64,000 bases of DNA, taken from positions 1 through 64,000 of the forward strand of contig JAESUZ010004919.1 of assembly GCA_017311185.1 (NCBI GenBank). The letters run 5' to 3'. The notes beneath the pieces are model-generated. The model was given only the letters and a program-made list of their open reading frames with translations, did not search any database and was not told where the DNA came from. The translations under genes and the position numbers were made by a program. The stretch is from Proteles cristata cristata (lineage: Eukaryota; Chordata; Mammalia; Carnivora; Hyaenidae). The stretch's first letter is position 1, and each line of letters opens with the position of its first letter. Shown here in pieces: positions 8,934 through 21,115 of the stretch.

Positions 8934-11647
8934 TACAGAAAGGGGCTAATGATTTAAGTCAAATTCATATCATTTTTACTTTATCATAGACTTTAACAAA
9001 CCATAGAATTAAGGATGACAGAATCACACATCTATACAGAATTGTAAAGAGCATCTACCATCAGGCTTACTATCAGTAGAGCCTTGCTTTCCCCCACCCC
9101 CCTCTCTACTTGCTTCTGCAATCAGGACTATTATTTTTTGTGTACTGAGGTACGTTGACATTTTGTATTGGTTATCACTTTTAAACTCAAATTATGACTC
9201 AGGACTTCCTTTTACTTTCTATTTATCTTGCTTAAGAAAACATCTTTTTTAAAAATTAATTTCTGACTTTAAACATGCCATTTCATTCTGAACATGAATT
9301 TTGTTATTTGTAAGCCTGGCTAAAAGTACTGCGTTTCCTCATTGTTTTAATTGTGATTCTCACAATAAGCTCTGTATGTTAGTGTAAAGCATAGAAGATA
9401 TGTATTTATTTGTGTTATTAGCACTGAATTTAGATGCAGCAGTCTTTCGTGTTTCACGTTTATTTCTTCCACATGGCCAATTCAGAGTTTAGGACTAAAC
9501 TGGCTGCCCTTCAGGACATCATTAGTACTGACCTTGTCACTTAACGTTAACTATATACTTCATTCATACCATGGTTGAAAATGGCTGAAAGCCAGTGCAA
9601 ACGAAGCATTGAAAACCAGGGCTGAGATAGGCAGGTGTAGCCCTTATTTCCCACATCTGTCAAAATAATGTTCAGATCTCCAGCTTACTGGATCTATTTC
9701 ATTATTTTTGGCCAAATCTAAAAGTATCCTCCATATTCTTTCTTTCTCAAAAAATTTCTGGCCCATAAATCCCAAATTTTAAAAAATATGTTAAATGTGT
9801 AACACTCTAAAGATCAATTAATCTTTATATAATTAGAAAACTCTGCATCAGTAACATAAATTTAAAAATTTTCACCATGGAAAGAAAAAAAAGGAATAAA
9901 GAAATGAAATGAGTGTCAGTGAGAATGCCAGAATATCTAACTCTTATTTAATAAAAATTCACCAGATTTTTACACTTAATTCTGTAATCTAAGTACTATT
10001 GAGTTAAATCTATAATTATTATTTTATTTTATTAATTTACTTCAATTATATGGTCACTGGTGTGTTTTCTTCTGTGTGTCTACATATTTCCATTTTATCC
10101 TGAACACCATTGAAACATAACAATCTTTATTATATTTTATTTTATATCATATTAAAAAGAAGAATGCCATAAAAAAAAAGAATAAAAAAAGAATGCCATA
10201 TTAAAAAAATCACTAACATTCTATTTCTTCCAGTAGTTATTATTAAAGCCAAAGATAAGTGGAAATACTTTTTTATCTATACCACAAATCAATGATTAAA
10301 TCATTCTCAGGCTATTAGAAAACTAAAACTTTTTAAGAACACATACAGGAACTCTAACCCTTCTAACAAGTTAGCTACCCATGTTAATTAGCAGAAAACC
10401 TGAAGTTTACAGCAAGTTTTCCAAATGCCTGGGAAAGAGAAAAAATGTCTTTTGAGACACGTCAGCTAAGTTTCAATTTAAGCTTTAACTGAGAAGTTGT
10501 ATAACTAAAGTACACAAATGTTTAAGCATCTATAGATATGATATTTCTTTATATTCTTTCAAACTGATATCTCGTAAGATTCTGAATAGTTTTCATGGTG
10601 AATATCATTTAAAAGCCAATATATAATTGTAAAAAAAAAAAAGGCTAACATTAAATGAGGTGGTTGCAAAGAAAATCAAATATTGAAAAATATCTTAGGC
10701 AGACGTGGGGAGATAATAACAATTAATATTATTTGTAGTTGATTTATTCACTTGTTCTAGTTGGGAAAGAAGATATTAAACAAATACACAAAGGAATCTC
10801 ATATAAAAATTCTTCTGTTGGGTACAAACTGGATTCACATCCAAAGTTTCTACAAGTAAGGTGTTAGTCTGTTTTTATTACTGCCAATTTCAAAATTTCA
10901 GCATGTACAGAATACTAAGGCCAAAAATATCTATATGTCTAACTTGAACTGATAGTAAAAATATTTTATATATATGCATATACATACATAAATATGTCCA
11001 TGTGTAGTATGCCATGTGTGTGCATGTGTATATATTTAAAGTGAAGAGGAATTTATTCCATGAAATTTATAAGGAATGACAGTTTTCACTGCACATCTAG
11101 AATTCTCCTTCTTCAAAGATTAAGAACTATTGGACTGATTCTGGATTCAGTCAATAAATAGGTTTTGTTTGACCACATTAATTACACAAAATGAATTTGC
11201 CTTTAGTTGGACCTAACATCCTTTAGATGGCCACCATTGGCAGCACACCTTATTATGTTAATTTTTTCAAGAAAAACCCATTAAAACTATCTTTCTGCCC
11301 CTGAAGAGATTTGGTTCATGACTTCTGTTTTAACTCTTAGAAGAACAGAAATAAAACTTTTTCAAATATTTGGAAAAAATAACTTTTTTTCAGGAATACA
11401 GTGAAATATTCAAATTCAAATATTCAAATAATCTGTTTAAAGAGCTAAAAATTTTCTATAAAATTATGAATGGAGAATTCATAGCTGAATTAAAACTTAG
11501 GACATCACAACTATATAATACTCTGTGATAACAATGCATATCAATATTAAGCCATGTTTCATTGTGTAGATAACAATCAAAAGTTCATAGAATGATGGTC
11601 ATTGTACCAAAAAAAATCAGCTATTAACCAATGAAATTACAGAATTA
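8934..11647. other. 2.7 kb of mainly unique AT-rich sequence
   Basis: I see no recognisable repeat or gene. Small features are a C-rich run near 9092-9103, a short duplicated 'gaatgccata' motif near 10160-10200 and an AT-alternating stretch near 10955-11035. Confidence 0.55.
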
Positions 11648-11660
11648 TGCATGTTTAATT

Positions 11661-11852
11661 TTCTTTTTAAATGTTTATTTATTTTTGAGAGAGAGAGAGA
11701 AGCAGAGAGAGAGGGAGACACAGAATCTGAAGCAGACTCCAGGCTCTGAGCTGTCAGCACAGAGTCTGACACAGGGCTCAAACTCATGAACTATGAGTTC
11801 ATGACCTGAACCAATATCAGATGCTTAACTGGCTGAGTCACCCAGGTGCCCC
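11661..11852 (-). mobile_element. Feline SINE
   Basis: This is a full minus-strand copy ending in the head complement 'cacccaggtgcccc'. TGCATGTTTAATT (11648-11660) and TGTATGTTTAACT (11853-11865) are a likely duplication with two mismatches. Confidence 0.92.
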
Positions 11853-11865
11853 TGTATGTTTAACT

Positions 11866-12290
11866 CTTATTTAATACTGGTGAAAGTGTGTATGCATGTA
11901 TATTTATAAATCTCTCTCTATATATATGTATACAAAAAGAGAAATGTATATGCTTATATATATATATATACAAACACACAGCTGGGTAAATTGTATATAT
12001 AAACCTAGAAAAGGAAAAATATAAAGGGAAAATACAGAAATAAATAAAAGATCAATAATTTACAAAAGTCAAATATGATTATAATCATATATATTCAATA
12101 CATTTTTTCTTACTAGTGACCAAAGAAATAAACATTTTAAAAGCTTGCTTTATTGTGGCTTATAGCATTAGCAACTTTTGAAGTCTGTCCTTACAAAATA
12201 TATATAAGAGTATGACTTAGTAGACAATTGCATGTATTAGTGACAAGGAGGCAAAGGGGTATGATCTTTATGATGGCAGTTTGTCACATG
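11866..12290. other. AT-rich sequence with short TA/TG runs
   Basis: TA-rich runs lie at about 11900-11990. Nothing else is recognised. Confidence 0.5.
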
Positions 12291-12294
12291 CCTA

Positions 12295-12545
12295 AAATTT
12301 TGAAATATGAAGTCTTTAGATCCAGAATTCTACTTTTTAGAATTTAACCTAAGGAAAGAATTAGGAAAATTCACCAAGAAAGATGTACAAGAATGTTCAC
12401 CACAATGTTATGTAAAGGGCCCCTACTTGTTTTTATAAAGGCACAAATTGTATTAATCACATAGTGAAATATTACAAGAGCATTGAAATAATGATTTGCA
12501 GTCACTAAAATTACAGATAGTAATGAACAATTACTATATTCTAGG
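12295..12545 (+). mobile_element. Ancient L1 ORF2 C-terminal remnant
   Basis: The order 'atttaacctaaggaaagaat', 'gatgtacaagaatgttcacc', 'catagtgaaatattacaag' and 'cattgaaataatga' follows the end of ORF2 in old L1 ('gaatttatcctaaggaaata ... ttcatcacagcattg ... ggaatactatgcagccatt'). It is strongly decayed. Confidence 0.55.
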
Positions 12546-12549
12546 TTTG

Positions 12550-13270
12550 TATTCTAAGAACTAAGGTTTTAGTCTTTGGAGGAATGTTATTAATGTAGCT
12601 GACCTACCAATTTTCTGTCCTTATTAAGAGGGATACTCCTTGGGAAAGTGACCCAACCTAATCTCCTTGTAAATATGTTGATAAATAGACTCCCTAACAC
12701 ATAGACTAATAGTGAAGAGAATACTTACATGGAATGATTTAAGCAGGGTGTCCCTGAGTTGGATTGCTCATGGTAAACAAATCTAGAATTTACAAGTTTG
12801 CAAGCCTGGGTCCTTAGAAAATACCATGTTGGCTATGCAGTGCTTTGATGTATAAAGTGGTATCACAAACAGGATGCCTCCTGTGAGAAGTAATCATGTA
12901 CCTCACTTAGAGAACTCATCTATTACTCTGGGATAGAAAAGGAGTGTCTCATGTGGTAGTGAAGAACCAGGAGCCACCATTAAAGTCTCACAAATCTGAT
13001 TTGCCCGTGACAATTGATTTCATGTGCCTTTGATACTAGGTGTTATCTTCGATTGCAAAATCTGATTTGAAGATCTGTACCACATTCAGCTAACACAAGG
13101 GAACAGATTTTATAAATCTGTTTCTCTTCACTCTTTCACTGGAGGGGCTTCTCAGAAGGGTTGACATCTGAATAGTGAGCTGAGTGTTGAAAAAGAATCC
13201 ATGGAAACAGCACAGTAAAAGAGTCATGCAAAAATTTTGAGGGAGGATGTTTGAAACAGAAGTAAACTCA
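12550..13270. other. Unique sequence, nothing recognised
   Basis: No repeat family or gene signal was found between the L1 trace and the DNA-transposon-like element. Confidence 0.5.
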
Positions 13271-13277
13271 AAGGTCT

Positions 13278-13978
13278 GGTGCAGTGGTATTTCACTTTTT
13301 GGTCTAAGATCTCCTTTTGACTCTAAAAGTCATTAAGGACCTCAAAGAACTTTTGTTTTGGGGGCTAACTTTATCACTATTTCCCATATTAGAAATTAAA
13401 ACTGACAGTGAAAATATTTTAATTGTTTATTTAAAAATAATAAACTCCTGAGATGCCTGGGTGGCTCAGTCAGTTGAGTGTCTGACTTTGGCTCAGGTCA
13501 TGACCTCACGGTCTGTAAGTTCAAGCCCTGCATTAAGCTCCATGCTGACAGCTTAGAGCCTGAAGCCTGCTTCGGACTCTGTGTCTCTGTCCCTCCCCTG
13601 CTTGCACTCTACCTCTTTCTCTCTCAAGGATATATAAAGATTGAAAAAATTTTTAAATAAACTCCTTGCATGTTAAAATAAATAATGTTTTTAATTTAAT
13701 GATGATATCTTCAAAGAAAAATAAGTATGCCGAAGAATGTCAATGCAGTGCATTTTTCAAAATTCTATAATTTCTGCCATAATAGAAGGTATCCGTGGGA
13801 TATCATAGTTTACACAGACTCTTGAAAATTCTACCATGAAAAATTCTCACAAGTGGTGAGAGAATGAAACTTAGCACTCATATAACATCTTATTATTATA
13901 GTAAAAATAAGTTTGACCTTGAGGGCTTCTTGAAAGTGTCTTGGTGTCTTCAGGGGTACAAAGACCATGGCTTAAAAT
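13278..13978. mobile_element. Ancient non-autonomous DNA transposon, hAT-like, split by a SINE
   Basis: The left part ('ttggtctaagatctcctttt', 'aaggacctcaaagaactttt', 'agaaattaaaactgacag') and the right part ('tttgaccttgagggcttctt', 'ggggtacaaagaccatgg') match the two ends of an old mammalian repeat that begins 'ttggtctcaggacccctt' and ends 'ggggtccccggaccac'. The ends are roughly inverted relative to each other. The subfamily is not resolved. Confidence 0.55.
13450..13655 (+). mobile_element. Feline SINE with 11-bp perfect duplication
   Basis: AATAAACTCCT occurs at 13439-13449 and 13656-13666. The copy splits the DNA-transposon-like repeat. Confidence 0.93.
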
Positions 13979-13979
13979 T

Positions 13980-14630
13980 TGTAATCCTGAAAAGAGTCAA
14001 TGTATATGAGAAAAGGATAGAAGATGGGGGTTAGAATAGAAAAGAGTTATTAGCTAGAAGAGGTTTCCAACTGTAGGCTAAGATAATGGCAGCTAAAGAT
14101 AATAGATAACAATTGTTAGACTTGTCACACCACCATCATATGGAAACAGCACAACCTTCTGGTGGGAAACTTACTTCCTCTGCTTAAATCAGACTTACCT
14201 GATGGAAAATGCCAGGCATTGTAGGGCTGTGACACTTCTATGGGAATGGTAACCTCTTCCTACCTAAAGCCCAGTAAAAAGCAAATATAAGATGCAGAGC
14301 ATCAAAGAGGAGACTTGGGTAGGAAATCCTGGAAAGAAGTTACCCACCGAAGTTGTAGTTACCCCTGAGAATCAGCTACCTACACTGACGTTCTGACATT
14401 TTTTTGAGGATTTGGTTGAAATAATAAGTTCTTCTTTCCCTTGGCATCTTCCAGGTGAATGGTTATATCATATTCAAACAAAAGAGTCCTAATTAATGTA
14501 TGGAATTGTTCTGTAAGTATTAATAGAAAGCAAGGTACACAATATTATGTCAAATGGATAACCTGGATTGCAGAGTTGAATATATTATTACATTTATTAT
14601 TAAAGAAAGAAGAAGCACACAAAGTCAGCG
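13980..14630. other. Unique sequence, nothing recognised
   Basis: A pyrimidine run followed by TTCCAG near 14430-14455 looks like a splice acceptor but leads into no supported exon. Confidence 0.5.
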
Positions 14631-14633
14631 CTT

Positions 14634-14821
14634 TATTTTTTAAGTTTTATTTGTTTATTTTGAGAGAGAGCAGAAGTGGAGAGAGAGAGGGAGAGAATCC
14701 CAAGTAGACTAGATTCTGTCCGTGCAGATTCCCACAAGGCTCAATCTCATAAGCCGTGAGATCATGAAATTAGCCAAATCAAGAATCAGATGCTCAACGA
14801 ACTGACCCACCCAGGAGCCCC
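14634..14821 (-). mobile_element. Feline SINE, diverged
   Basis: The copy runs from a T-rich tail complement through 'gagagagagcagaagtgg' to 'cacccaggagcccc'. It has many substitutions and no clear duplication. Confidence 0.88.
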
Positions 14822-14829
14822 ATGTCTCT

Positions 14830-16595
14830 CAGTGTTTCAAGGATGACATCAGTGATTGCCTTTGAATAGTAAGATTGCTCTGGTTTATTTTTCTCTTAAA
14901 ATAAAGTTTAAAAGTTTTCTCTGAAACTTTAAAACAACTATCATATTACTTTTAAAATTAAAAATGCTAGAAAATTTCAAACATTAATAATTTTACCTAT
15001 ATAATTTGATCTTAAATATAAATCAAAAACTTCTAATAAAATGAGATTCTTCTGCCCTGATGGTCAGGTCTTCTATATTAATAACGTCTAATTTAAAATA
15101 AATGCCAAAATAAATGTCCACATTTCAGAAACACTTGCATCCTACAAGATAACCATATCATCTGTGAAAAAATTAAAAATATATTTTATTGTCTATATTG
15201 TTTTTTTAATTTTAAAAATACTTCACAAGGAATCTAAATATATATAACAAGTACAACAAAAAGTATTGGGCTTTTTTTTTTTTTAAACACGAATTCCAAA
15301 TCTATGGAGTATAATGTGGAAAGGTTAAATTCAAACTGAGTTATGAATGAACTGAAATATACTTGATTATTCATAACTATTAGATTCATAATCAGTACAC
15401 AGTCCAGTAAGCTTTTTGAAGCATTGTGCATATTTTTTAATCTGAGTTGAGTATGTTAATGGCTTCAGCCAAATTGTGAATGCTCTATTACAGAGTATCA
15501 CAAAGACAAGACTGTACAGAACTAAGCTTTATTAAACAGAAATGACTTGTTACATGAAGTGTCCTTGAAGTTCTATCTTCTATATATAACTTGTTGTATC
15601 TGCAATGCTTCTGAAGATTTTTATTTTGGTTGTAACCAAGTGAAACATATACTTTTCCACTTTATAATCAGATTACTGTATTTTCCTCAAATGCTTTTTC
15701 TTACTACTTAAGTTTCTTTGGGAAATATACATTTTAATAAGATGCAATTTGGGCAATATGATATGTAACACAATCAGGTAGCACTTAACTCTTAAATGTC
15801 TGTCATTGTGCTTGTATTATAGTTAGGAGCACATTTTTGGTTGATATTTCCAGATACAAAACACCGTATTATGTACATTCCAAACAGAAAGATGGATTTT
15901 TGGAAGCTTTCTAGGACAAATTGAAACCCTTCCTACACACAAAATACATCATTTATGAGTTCACAGTGGAAAGCCAGTAGGTGGAGAAATGTCAGTTTCT
16001 TATTTGTCTATAGTCACCAATTTGAATTACTTTTCTTGCTTAGCTGATTTTGAATGGGCTTAGGCATTGTGGTTGTATTTTTCAATCAGACAAAATTACC
16101 ACCTGGCTTTGAATCTAGAATCTCTAGCTGTGGCTCATATTTCATTGTTACCATTGTGATTTTATTTAACTGCTAAAGAAACATTTCGGTATGAAACAAA
16201 CTAGGTGTTTTCACAAAGAACCATCTGTAGAAGGCCTCTGCCAGAAACCTGTTAAATTTTCTCTTCTGTAATTAAATTCAAAACTTCTTTTTACAGAAAC
16301 AATGCTGCATCATGGGGTCAAGTTTATTTTCAAATAATATTTGTTTTGATTCAGTACTTTTATCTGAATGCTTCTATGCAAATTTATATAATCCCCCAGA
16401 ATTATAAAGCATGATGATCAATGGTCTTCTATTATATCTGTCCCTTCAATGTCAAGGCCCCACAGAGAAGGTAGAAAGGCATATGATAGGAATCACCTTG
16501 AATGTTAGGGGACATTGAAATTTATATACATATTATCCTCAAAACAATATCAAGAAAAGCCTGTTAACGGTATTATAGTAAAATGTGCTTATCTT
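14830..16595. other. 1.8 kb of unique AT-rich sequence
   Basis: I recognise no repeat family. No reading frame shows coding character. Confidence 0.55.
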
Positions 16596-16599
16596 CTTA

Positions 16600-16755
16600 C
16601 CTAGTAAATCTACTAAAAGACACTTATATTTTTACCACAATATTCGTTACACCATCTTGATAAAAATTGTTGAAATAACCCAACTGTATAACAGTAAAAG
16701 TGACATATAGAATCCAAATGTACATCAATAAAAGGTTGTGTGTGTGTATATATAT
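16600..16755 (+). mobile_element. Possible ancient L1 ORF2 scrap
   Basis: 'ctactaaaagacactta', 'accacaatattcgtta' and 'tgtacatcaataaaag' loosely follow the L1 ORF2 3' region. The similarity is weak. A short TG/TA run follows at about 16737-16756. Confidence 0.35.
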
Positions 16756-17092
16756 ACAGGTGCAAGGACCTGTACACATAAAAATTAAGTTACCAAGAAG
16801 TATAAATAGCATTATCCCAATTAAACACAATGCTTGGAAGTGATAATTCTCAATATGCACATTGAATCTAAAACAAGTAAATGGGGAAGGAGGAGGTATA
16901 GGCAGATGGTGGTCCGGAATTTTTTCTCTTTGCCAATATAATTAATTTGTCATTTGTAGGAAAAAATTCAATTACATTAGTAGAAATGAATTTATAAAGC
17001 TGTTAAAAATGTTTAACATTTCAACAGGTATTTAAGAAAATAGTTTGCATTATTTAAAAATCAATGTTTACAAACTCATTGTTTTCTATTTT

Positions 17093-17886
17093 GCCCTATA
17101 AAAGGCTAGTATCCAGTATCTATTAGGAGCTCATCAAACTCCACACCTGATAAACAAATAACCCAGTGAAGAATTGGGAAGAAGACATGAACAGACACTT
17201 CTCCAAAGAGGACATCCAGATGGCCAACAGACACATGAAATGATGCTCAGTGTCCCTCCTCATTAGGGAAATATGAATCAAAACCACAATGAGATGTCAC
17301 CTCACGCTGGTCAGAGTGGCTAAAATGAACAAATCAGGAGACTCTAGATGCTGGTGAGGATGTGGAGAAATGGACATCCTCCTACACTGTTGGTGGGAAT
17401 GTAAGCTGGTGCAACCCCTCTGGAAAACAGTATGGAGGTTCCTAAAAAAATTAATAATAGAACTCCCCTATGACCCAGCAATAGCACTACTAGGAATTTA
17501 TCCAAGCGATATAGGAGTGCTGATGCATAAGGGCACATGTACCCCAATGTTCAGAGCAGCAATCTCAGCAATAACCAAAACATGGAAAGAGCCTAAATGT
17601 CCATCAACAGACGAATGGATCAAGAAGATACGGTTCATCTATACAATGGAATACTACATGGCAATGAGAAAGAATGAAATCTGGCCATGTGTAGCAACAT
17701 GGATGGAACTTGAGGGTGTTATGCTGAGCGAAATAAGTCAGGCAGAGAAGGACAGATACAATATGTTTGCACATACAGGTGGAATAGGAGGAAGTTAATG
17801 GAAGACGATGTGGGAGAAGAAGGGGGAAAATAGTTGGGAAGAGGGAGGGAGGAAAACCATGAGAGACTCTTGAATTCTGAGAACAA
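17093..17886 (+). mobile_element. Carnivore L1 segment, truncated at both ends, with 21-bp duplication
   Basis: The segment begins within ORF2 ('aaaggctagtatccagtatc') and ends inside the 3' UTR at 'gagagactcttgaattctga / gaacaaaa'. The usual last part and poly(A) tail are absent. The flanks 17072-17092 and 17887-17907 (AAACTCATTGTTTTC... against AAACTTATTGTTTTC...) are 20/21 identical, so this is a real insertion with an abnormal 3' end. Confidence 0.87.
17370..17798 (+). pseudogene. L1 ORF2 C-terminal fragment, 142 codons open
   Basis: This is the C-terminal end of the LINE-1 ORF2 protein, after the endonuclease and RT domains. The opening residues contain [19 protein letters not shown], which carries the last His/Cys pair of the L1 C-terminal cysteine-rich segment. 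It continues with YDPAIALLGIYPSD, KTWKEPKCPSTDEWIKK and YTMEYYMAMRKNEIWP, ending in the SEISQAEKD stretch. The first Met is internal to the ancestral protein, and upstream L1 sequence is not continuously open. With no endonuclease or RT and a truncated 3' end it cannot move itself. The open frame suggests modest age rather than function. Confidence 0.85.
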
Positions 17887-17907
17887 AAACTTATTGTTTT
17901 CTATTTT

Positions 17908-18338
17908 AAAGCAATTATTTGAAAGTTCAATAACACTGGAGCATTGATTTGCAACTGCACTGGCTTAGCATAAATTAGAGTGATCTGCTTGTTTCCCTCA
18001 ACATGAGGAACTTCCATAAATAGAGAAAGCAGAGGAGGTAGTGACTTGCCTATGGACAAGAGTTTATTTCCAGAAATGCAGAAATGTTCTGCTTCTAGAC
18101 TAGAAGTCAGCAAAACAGACCAAGCCACTTGCAGTCCTCGGCGTGTTTTTATAGGGGCTTTCCAGCTGAGAATGGATGTTATGTTTCCAAAGTTTGAAAA
18201 AAATCATAAGAAAAATATTTTACACAGAAAATTTTTTATGTTATGAATAAAATTCTACGAAATTTAAATTTCTGTGGCCATAATGTTTTGAAGAGATATT
18301 CAAAATATTCACATTTCTGTGCTGTCACCAGCCTTCCA
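17908..18338. other. Unique sequence, nothing recognised
   Basis: Short chance reading frames only. Confidence 0.5.
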
Positions 18339-18347
18339 ATTTCAAAA

Positions 18348-18348
18348 C

Positions 18349-18389
<41 letters not shown>

Positions 18390-18589
18390 GTTTGTTTATT
18401 TACACTTTGAGAGAGACAGAGACAGCATGAGCTGTGGAGGGGCAGAGAGAGTGGGAGAGAGAATCCCAAGCAGACTCCACACTGTCAGGACAGAGTTCAA
18501 TGCCGATCTTGAATCCGTGAAACTGAGATCATGATCTCAGTCAAAACCAAGAAGCAGATGCTTAACTGACTGAGCTACCCAGGCACCAC
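18348..18589 (-). mobile_element. Feline SINE with (TTTA)n tail
   Basis: The tail complement is a run of TTTA units at about 18350-18390. The head complement 'ctacccaggcaccact' closes the copy. ATTTCAAAA (18339-18347 and 18592-18600) is a likely duplication. Confidence 0.91.
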
Positions 18590-18600
18590 TGATTTCAAAA

Positions 18601-19650
18601 ATTTTTAAATCACTTCAAAGAATATTCCACTCTCATCCTTCTGTCCCTTCATCATCTGGCAACTACTAAGCTACTTTATCTCTCTAATAATAATCAAACA
18701 TAGTAATTTATTAATATATATCTAATTTAGGAATATTACCATGAATTAAGGTCTGTATATGTTTCAATATTTATACACACGTACATCAAACTATATATAT
18801 TCATTCATATTTTTAAAAGCTATAACATTATTTAAATTTATAATCTGCCATTATTTCAGTAGAAGATCCTTGAACAATTTTTCCTCAGACTGCTTATTAG
18901 CATGAATCTTTCTTTGGGGATTAATTAGTTCAGTTATGCTCTCCTATGGATATTTAATACTTGAGTCATATCTTTGTGTTTTTTTGGATAGGGTGAAAAT
19001 AAAATTGTAGTCATCATAACTACTTACTGAGTTTAAATTCTAGACCAAAATACATGGTATACTTACCTACTACTTGGTCAATGAAGATTGATTATGATAA
19101 ATATACCATAGGTGAGAACTGCATATCAGATATGGTGAAGAGGGCCCAGAAAGAAATTTGCATACAGAATTCAAAACATATTGTAAAAAAAAAAGCATGG
19201 ATATAAGTTTATGTCCCCAAATAATAATTATGTGAAGGATAAATTATATTCCAGAATGTTCCCATTTGAACATAAACTGATGCTAGAAATTCATAGCTCT
19301 CAACAGTCAACATGGATGTAGGATCTAACATCCATTCTTGGTGAAGTCATATAGATAATATTCTCATGATACTGGTGCTATTAAAGAAAATATACACTGT
19401 TTAATAATAGATTTCAAAATAGACTACCAAATACAGTCCAACCTTAACCTCTTGTTACATGTAGAGCATAGCAAGCCTGTGATGTGTAGACAGCAAGTAA
19501 TATAAAATACACTCCTAGAGTCTAATTTTATGTATGTGACCTATTACCCATAGTGTTTTGTTGTTCTTGTGTTTGTTGTCAGGGGAGATGTTGGAATGTA
19601 GGTCAAATCTTTCAGCATGTTCTTGGAAAAAGGTCAAACTTTTTCAAAAA
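18601..19650. other. Unique AT-rich sequence, possible L1 3' UTR scrap at its start
   Basis: 'tcccttcatcatctggcaac' near 18644-18665 loosely resembles an antisense L1M 3' UTR. The rest is not recognised. Confidence 0.4.
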
Positions 19651-19657
19651 AATTTTT

Positions 19658-19893
19658 GGGGGTAACTGGGTGGCTCAGTTGGTTAAACATTTGACTCTTC
19701 ATTTCAGCTCAGGTCATAATCTCATGGTGATGAGATTGAACCCCATGTAGGGCTCCAGACTGGGCATGGAGCCTGCTTAGAATTCTCTCTATTCTCTGTT
19801 TCTCTCTCTTTCTCTAAATAAAAATAAATAAATAAATAAAATTTTATTTATTTATAAATAAAATTATAAATAAATTAATAAATATTTTTTTAA
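19658..19893 (+). mobile_element. Carnivore SINE, older subtype
   Basis: The head and A box are clear. The middle reads 'gggcatggagcctgcttaga' instead of the younger 'gctgacagctcag' form. The tail is a long AAAT-rich run. Confidence 0.88.
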
Positions 19894-19904
19894 AAAGAAG
19901 AGCT

Positions 19905-20024
19905 TTTTTTTCAGCTTTATTGCTATATAATATAAGGTGTGAATTTAAGATGTACAATGTCATGACTTGGCACAAGTATATATTGTGAATAATTACCACA
20001 ATAAGGTTAGTTACACCTCACCAG
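19905..20024 (-). mobile_element. Ancient L1 3' UTR, antisense
   Basis: 'tttcagctttattgctatat', 'gatgtacaatgtcatgactt' and 'gtgaataattaccacaataa' match the complement of the L1 3' UTR ('cagctttattgagatataat ... ggtgtacaatgtgatga'). Confidence 0.7.
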
Positions 20025-20294
20025 GTCTTCTATGGGCTGGGCAAGCCTGGAGCTGATGCTGCAGTTCCCAGTCTTGGCTGTGAGCCATGCCTGCGAACAA
20101 CAGACAACAGGGTCCGTGAAGTACCACCCCTGCTCTCAGAGCCTGCACAGTGTGGGTCTGCCCAGCCTTCTCTCTGTATTTCTGTCTCTTTGTCTCTGTA
20201 TCATTCCACTCTCCTGTCTTTGACCCTGCCTAGAAGGGCCTTTGTGGCATGTTCTTTCCAGTGCCTGAACTTTGGCAAGCACAGTGATTTGATA
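20025..20294. other. Unidentified GC-richer segment inside antisense L1
   Basis: L1 homology stops at 'cacctcaccagg' and resumes at 'gattccacatataaatgag'. The roughly 270 bases between are richer in G and C and do not match the L1 3' UTR as I know it. No duplication or LTR ends were found. Confidence 0.5.
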
Positions 20295-21115
20295 TTCTTT
20301 TTGATTCCACATATAAATGAGATTGTACAGTATTTGTCTTTTTCTGATTTATTTCACTTATCATAATGCCCTCAAGAGCTATCCATGTTGTCACAAATGA
20401 CTGAATAATATTCCATTTTATTCAAATATATATATATACATACATGTATATGTATATATCTTCTCCACATATCTGTCCCTAGATACTTAGGTTTTTTCTG
20501 TGTCTCGGCTAATTTAAGTAATACTGCAATTAACATAGGGGTGGTGATAATCTTTCTGATATAGCGATTTTATTTCCTTCAGATATATGCTCAGAAGTAG
20601 AATCGCTGGATCATATGCTAATTCTATTTTTATTTTATTGAGGAACCTCCATACTGTTTTCCATACTGCCTGTACAATTTACGTTGCCATCAATAGAAAA
20701 CAAAGGTTCTCTTCTTTTCACATGCTTGCCAAGATTTAGCTCTTATCTTTTTGTTAGTAGCCATTCTAATAATTGTGAAATGATATCTCAATGTGATTTG
20801 ATTTGTGTTTCCCTTATGATTAGTGATGCTGAGTACCTTTTCATATATCTGTGGGCTGTTTCTCTATCTTCTTTGGAAAACATAGATTCAGATCCTTTGT
20901 CCATATTATAATTGAGTTCTATATTTTTTCTATTCAGTTCTATGAGTTCCTTATATATTTTGGATATTAACCCCTTATCACATATATAATTTGCAAATAT
21001 TTTCTCCCATTCCTTAGGTTGCCTTTTAATTTTGTTGATCGGTTCTTTTGCTGTGAAGAAACCTGTTAGTCTGATGTAGTCCTACTTGTTTATTTTTCAT
21101 TTTGTTGCTAGTGAC
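20295..21115 (-). mobile_element. Ancient L1 ORF2 C-terminal region, antisense
   Basis: The complement of L1 ORF2 is clear: 'tcatatgctaattctat', 'gaggaacctccatactgttt', 'tgattagtgatgctgagtac', 'ccttatatattttggatatt' and 'tgatgtagtcctacttgttt' follow in order. The frame is broken. Confidence 0.85.

Noticed and set aside
14400..14707. Possible exon: pyrimidine run, TTCCAG, then an open frame
   Set aside because: The frame runs straight into a minus-strand SINE, and no donor site or partner exon was found.
20032..20223. 63-residue ORF in the unidentified GC-richer segment
   Set aside because: It has no recognisable domain, ends in a Leu/Ser-rich run from CT-rich sequence and lacks exon signals.
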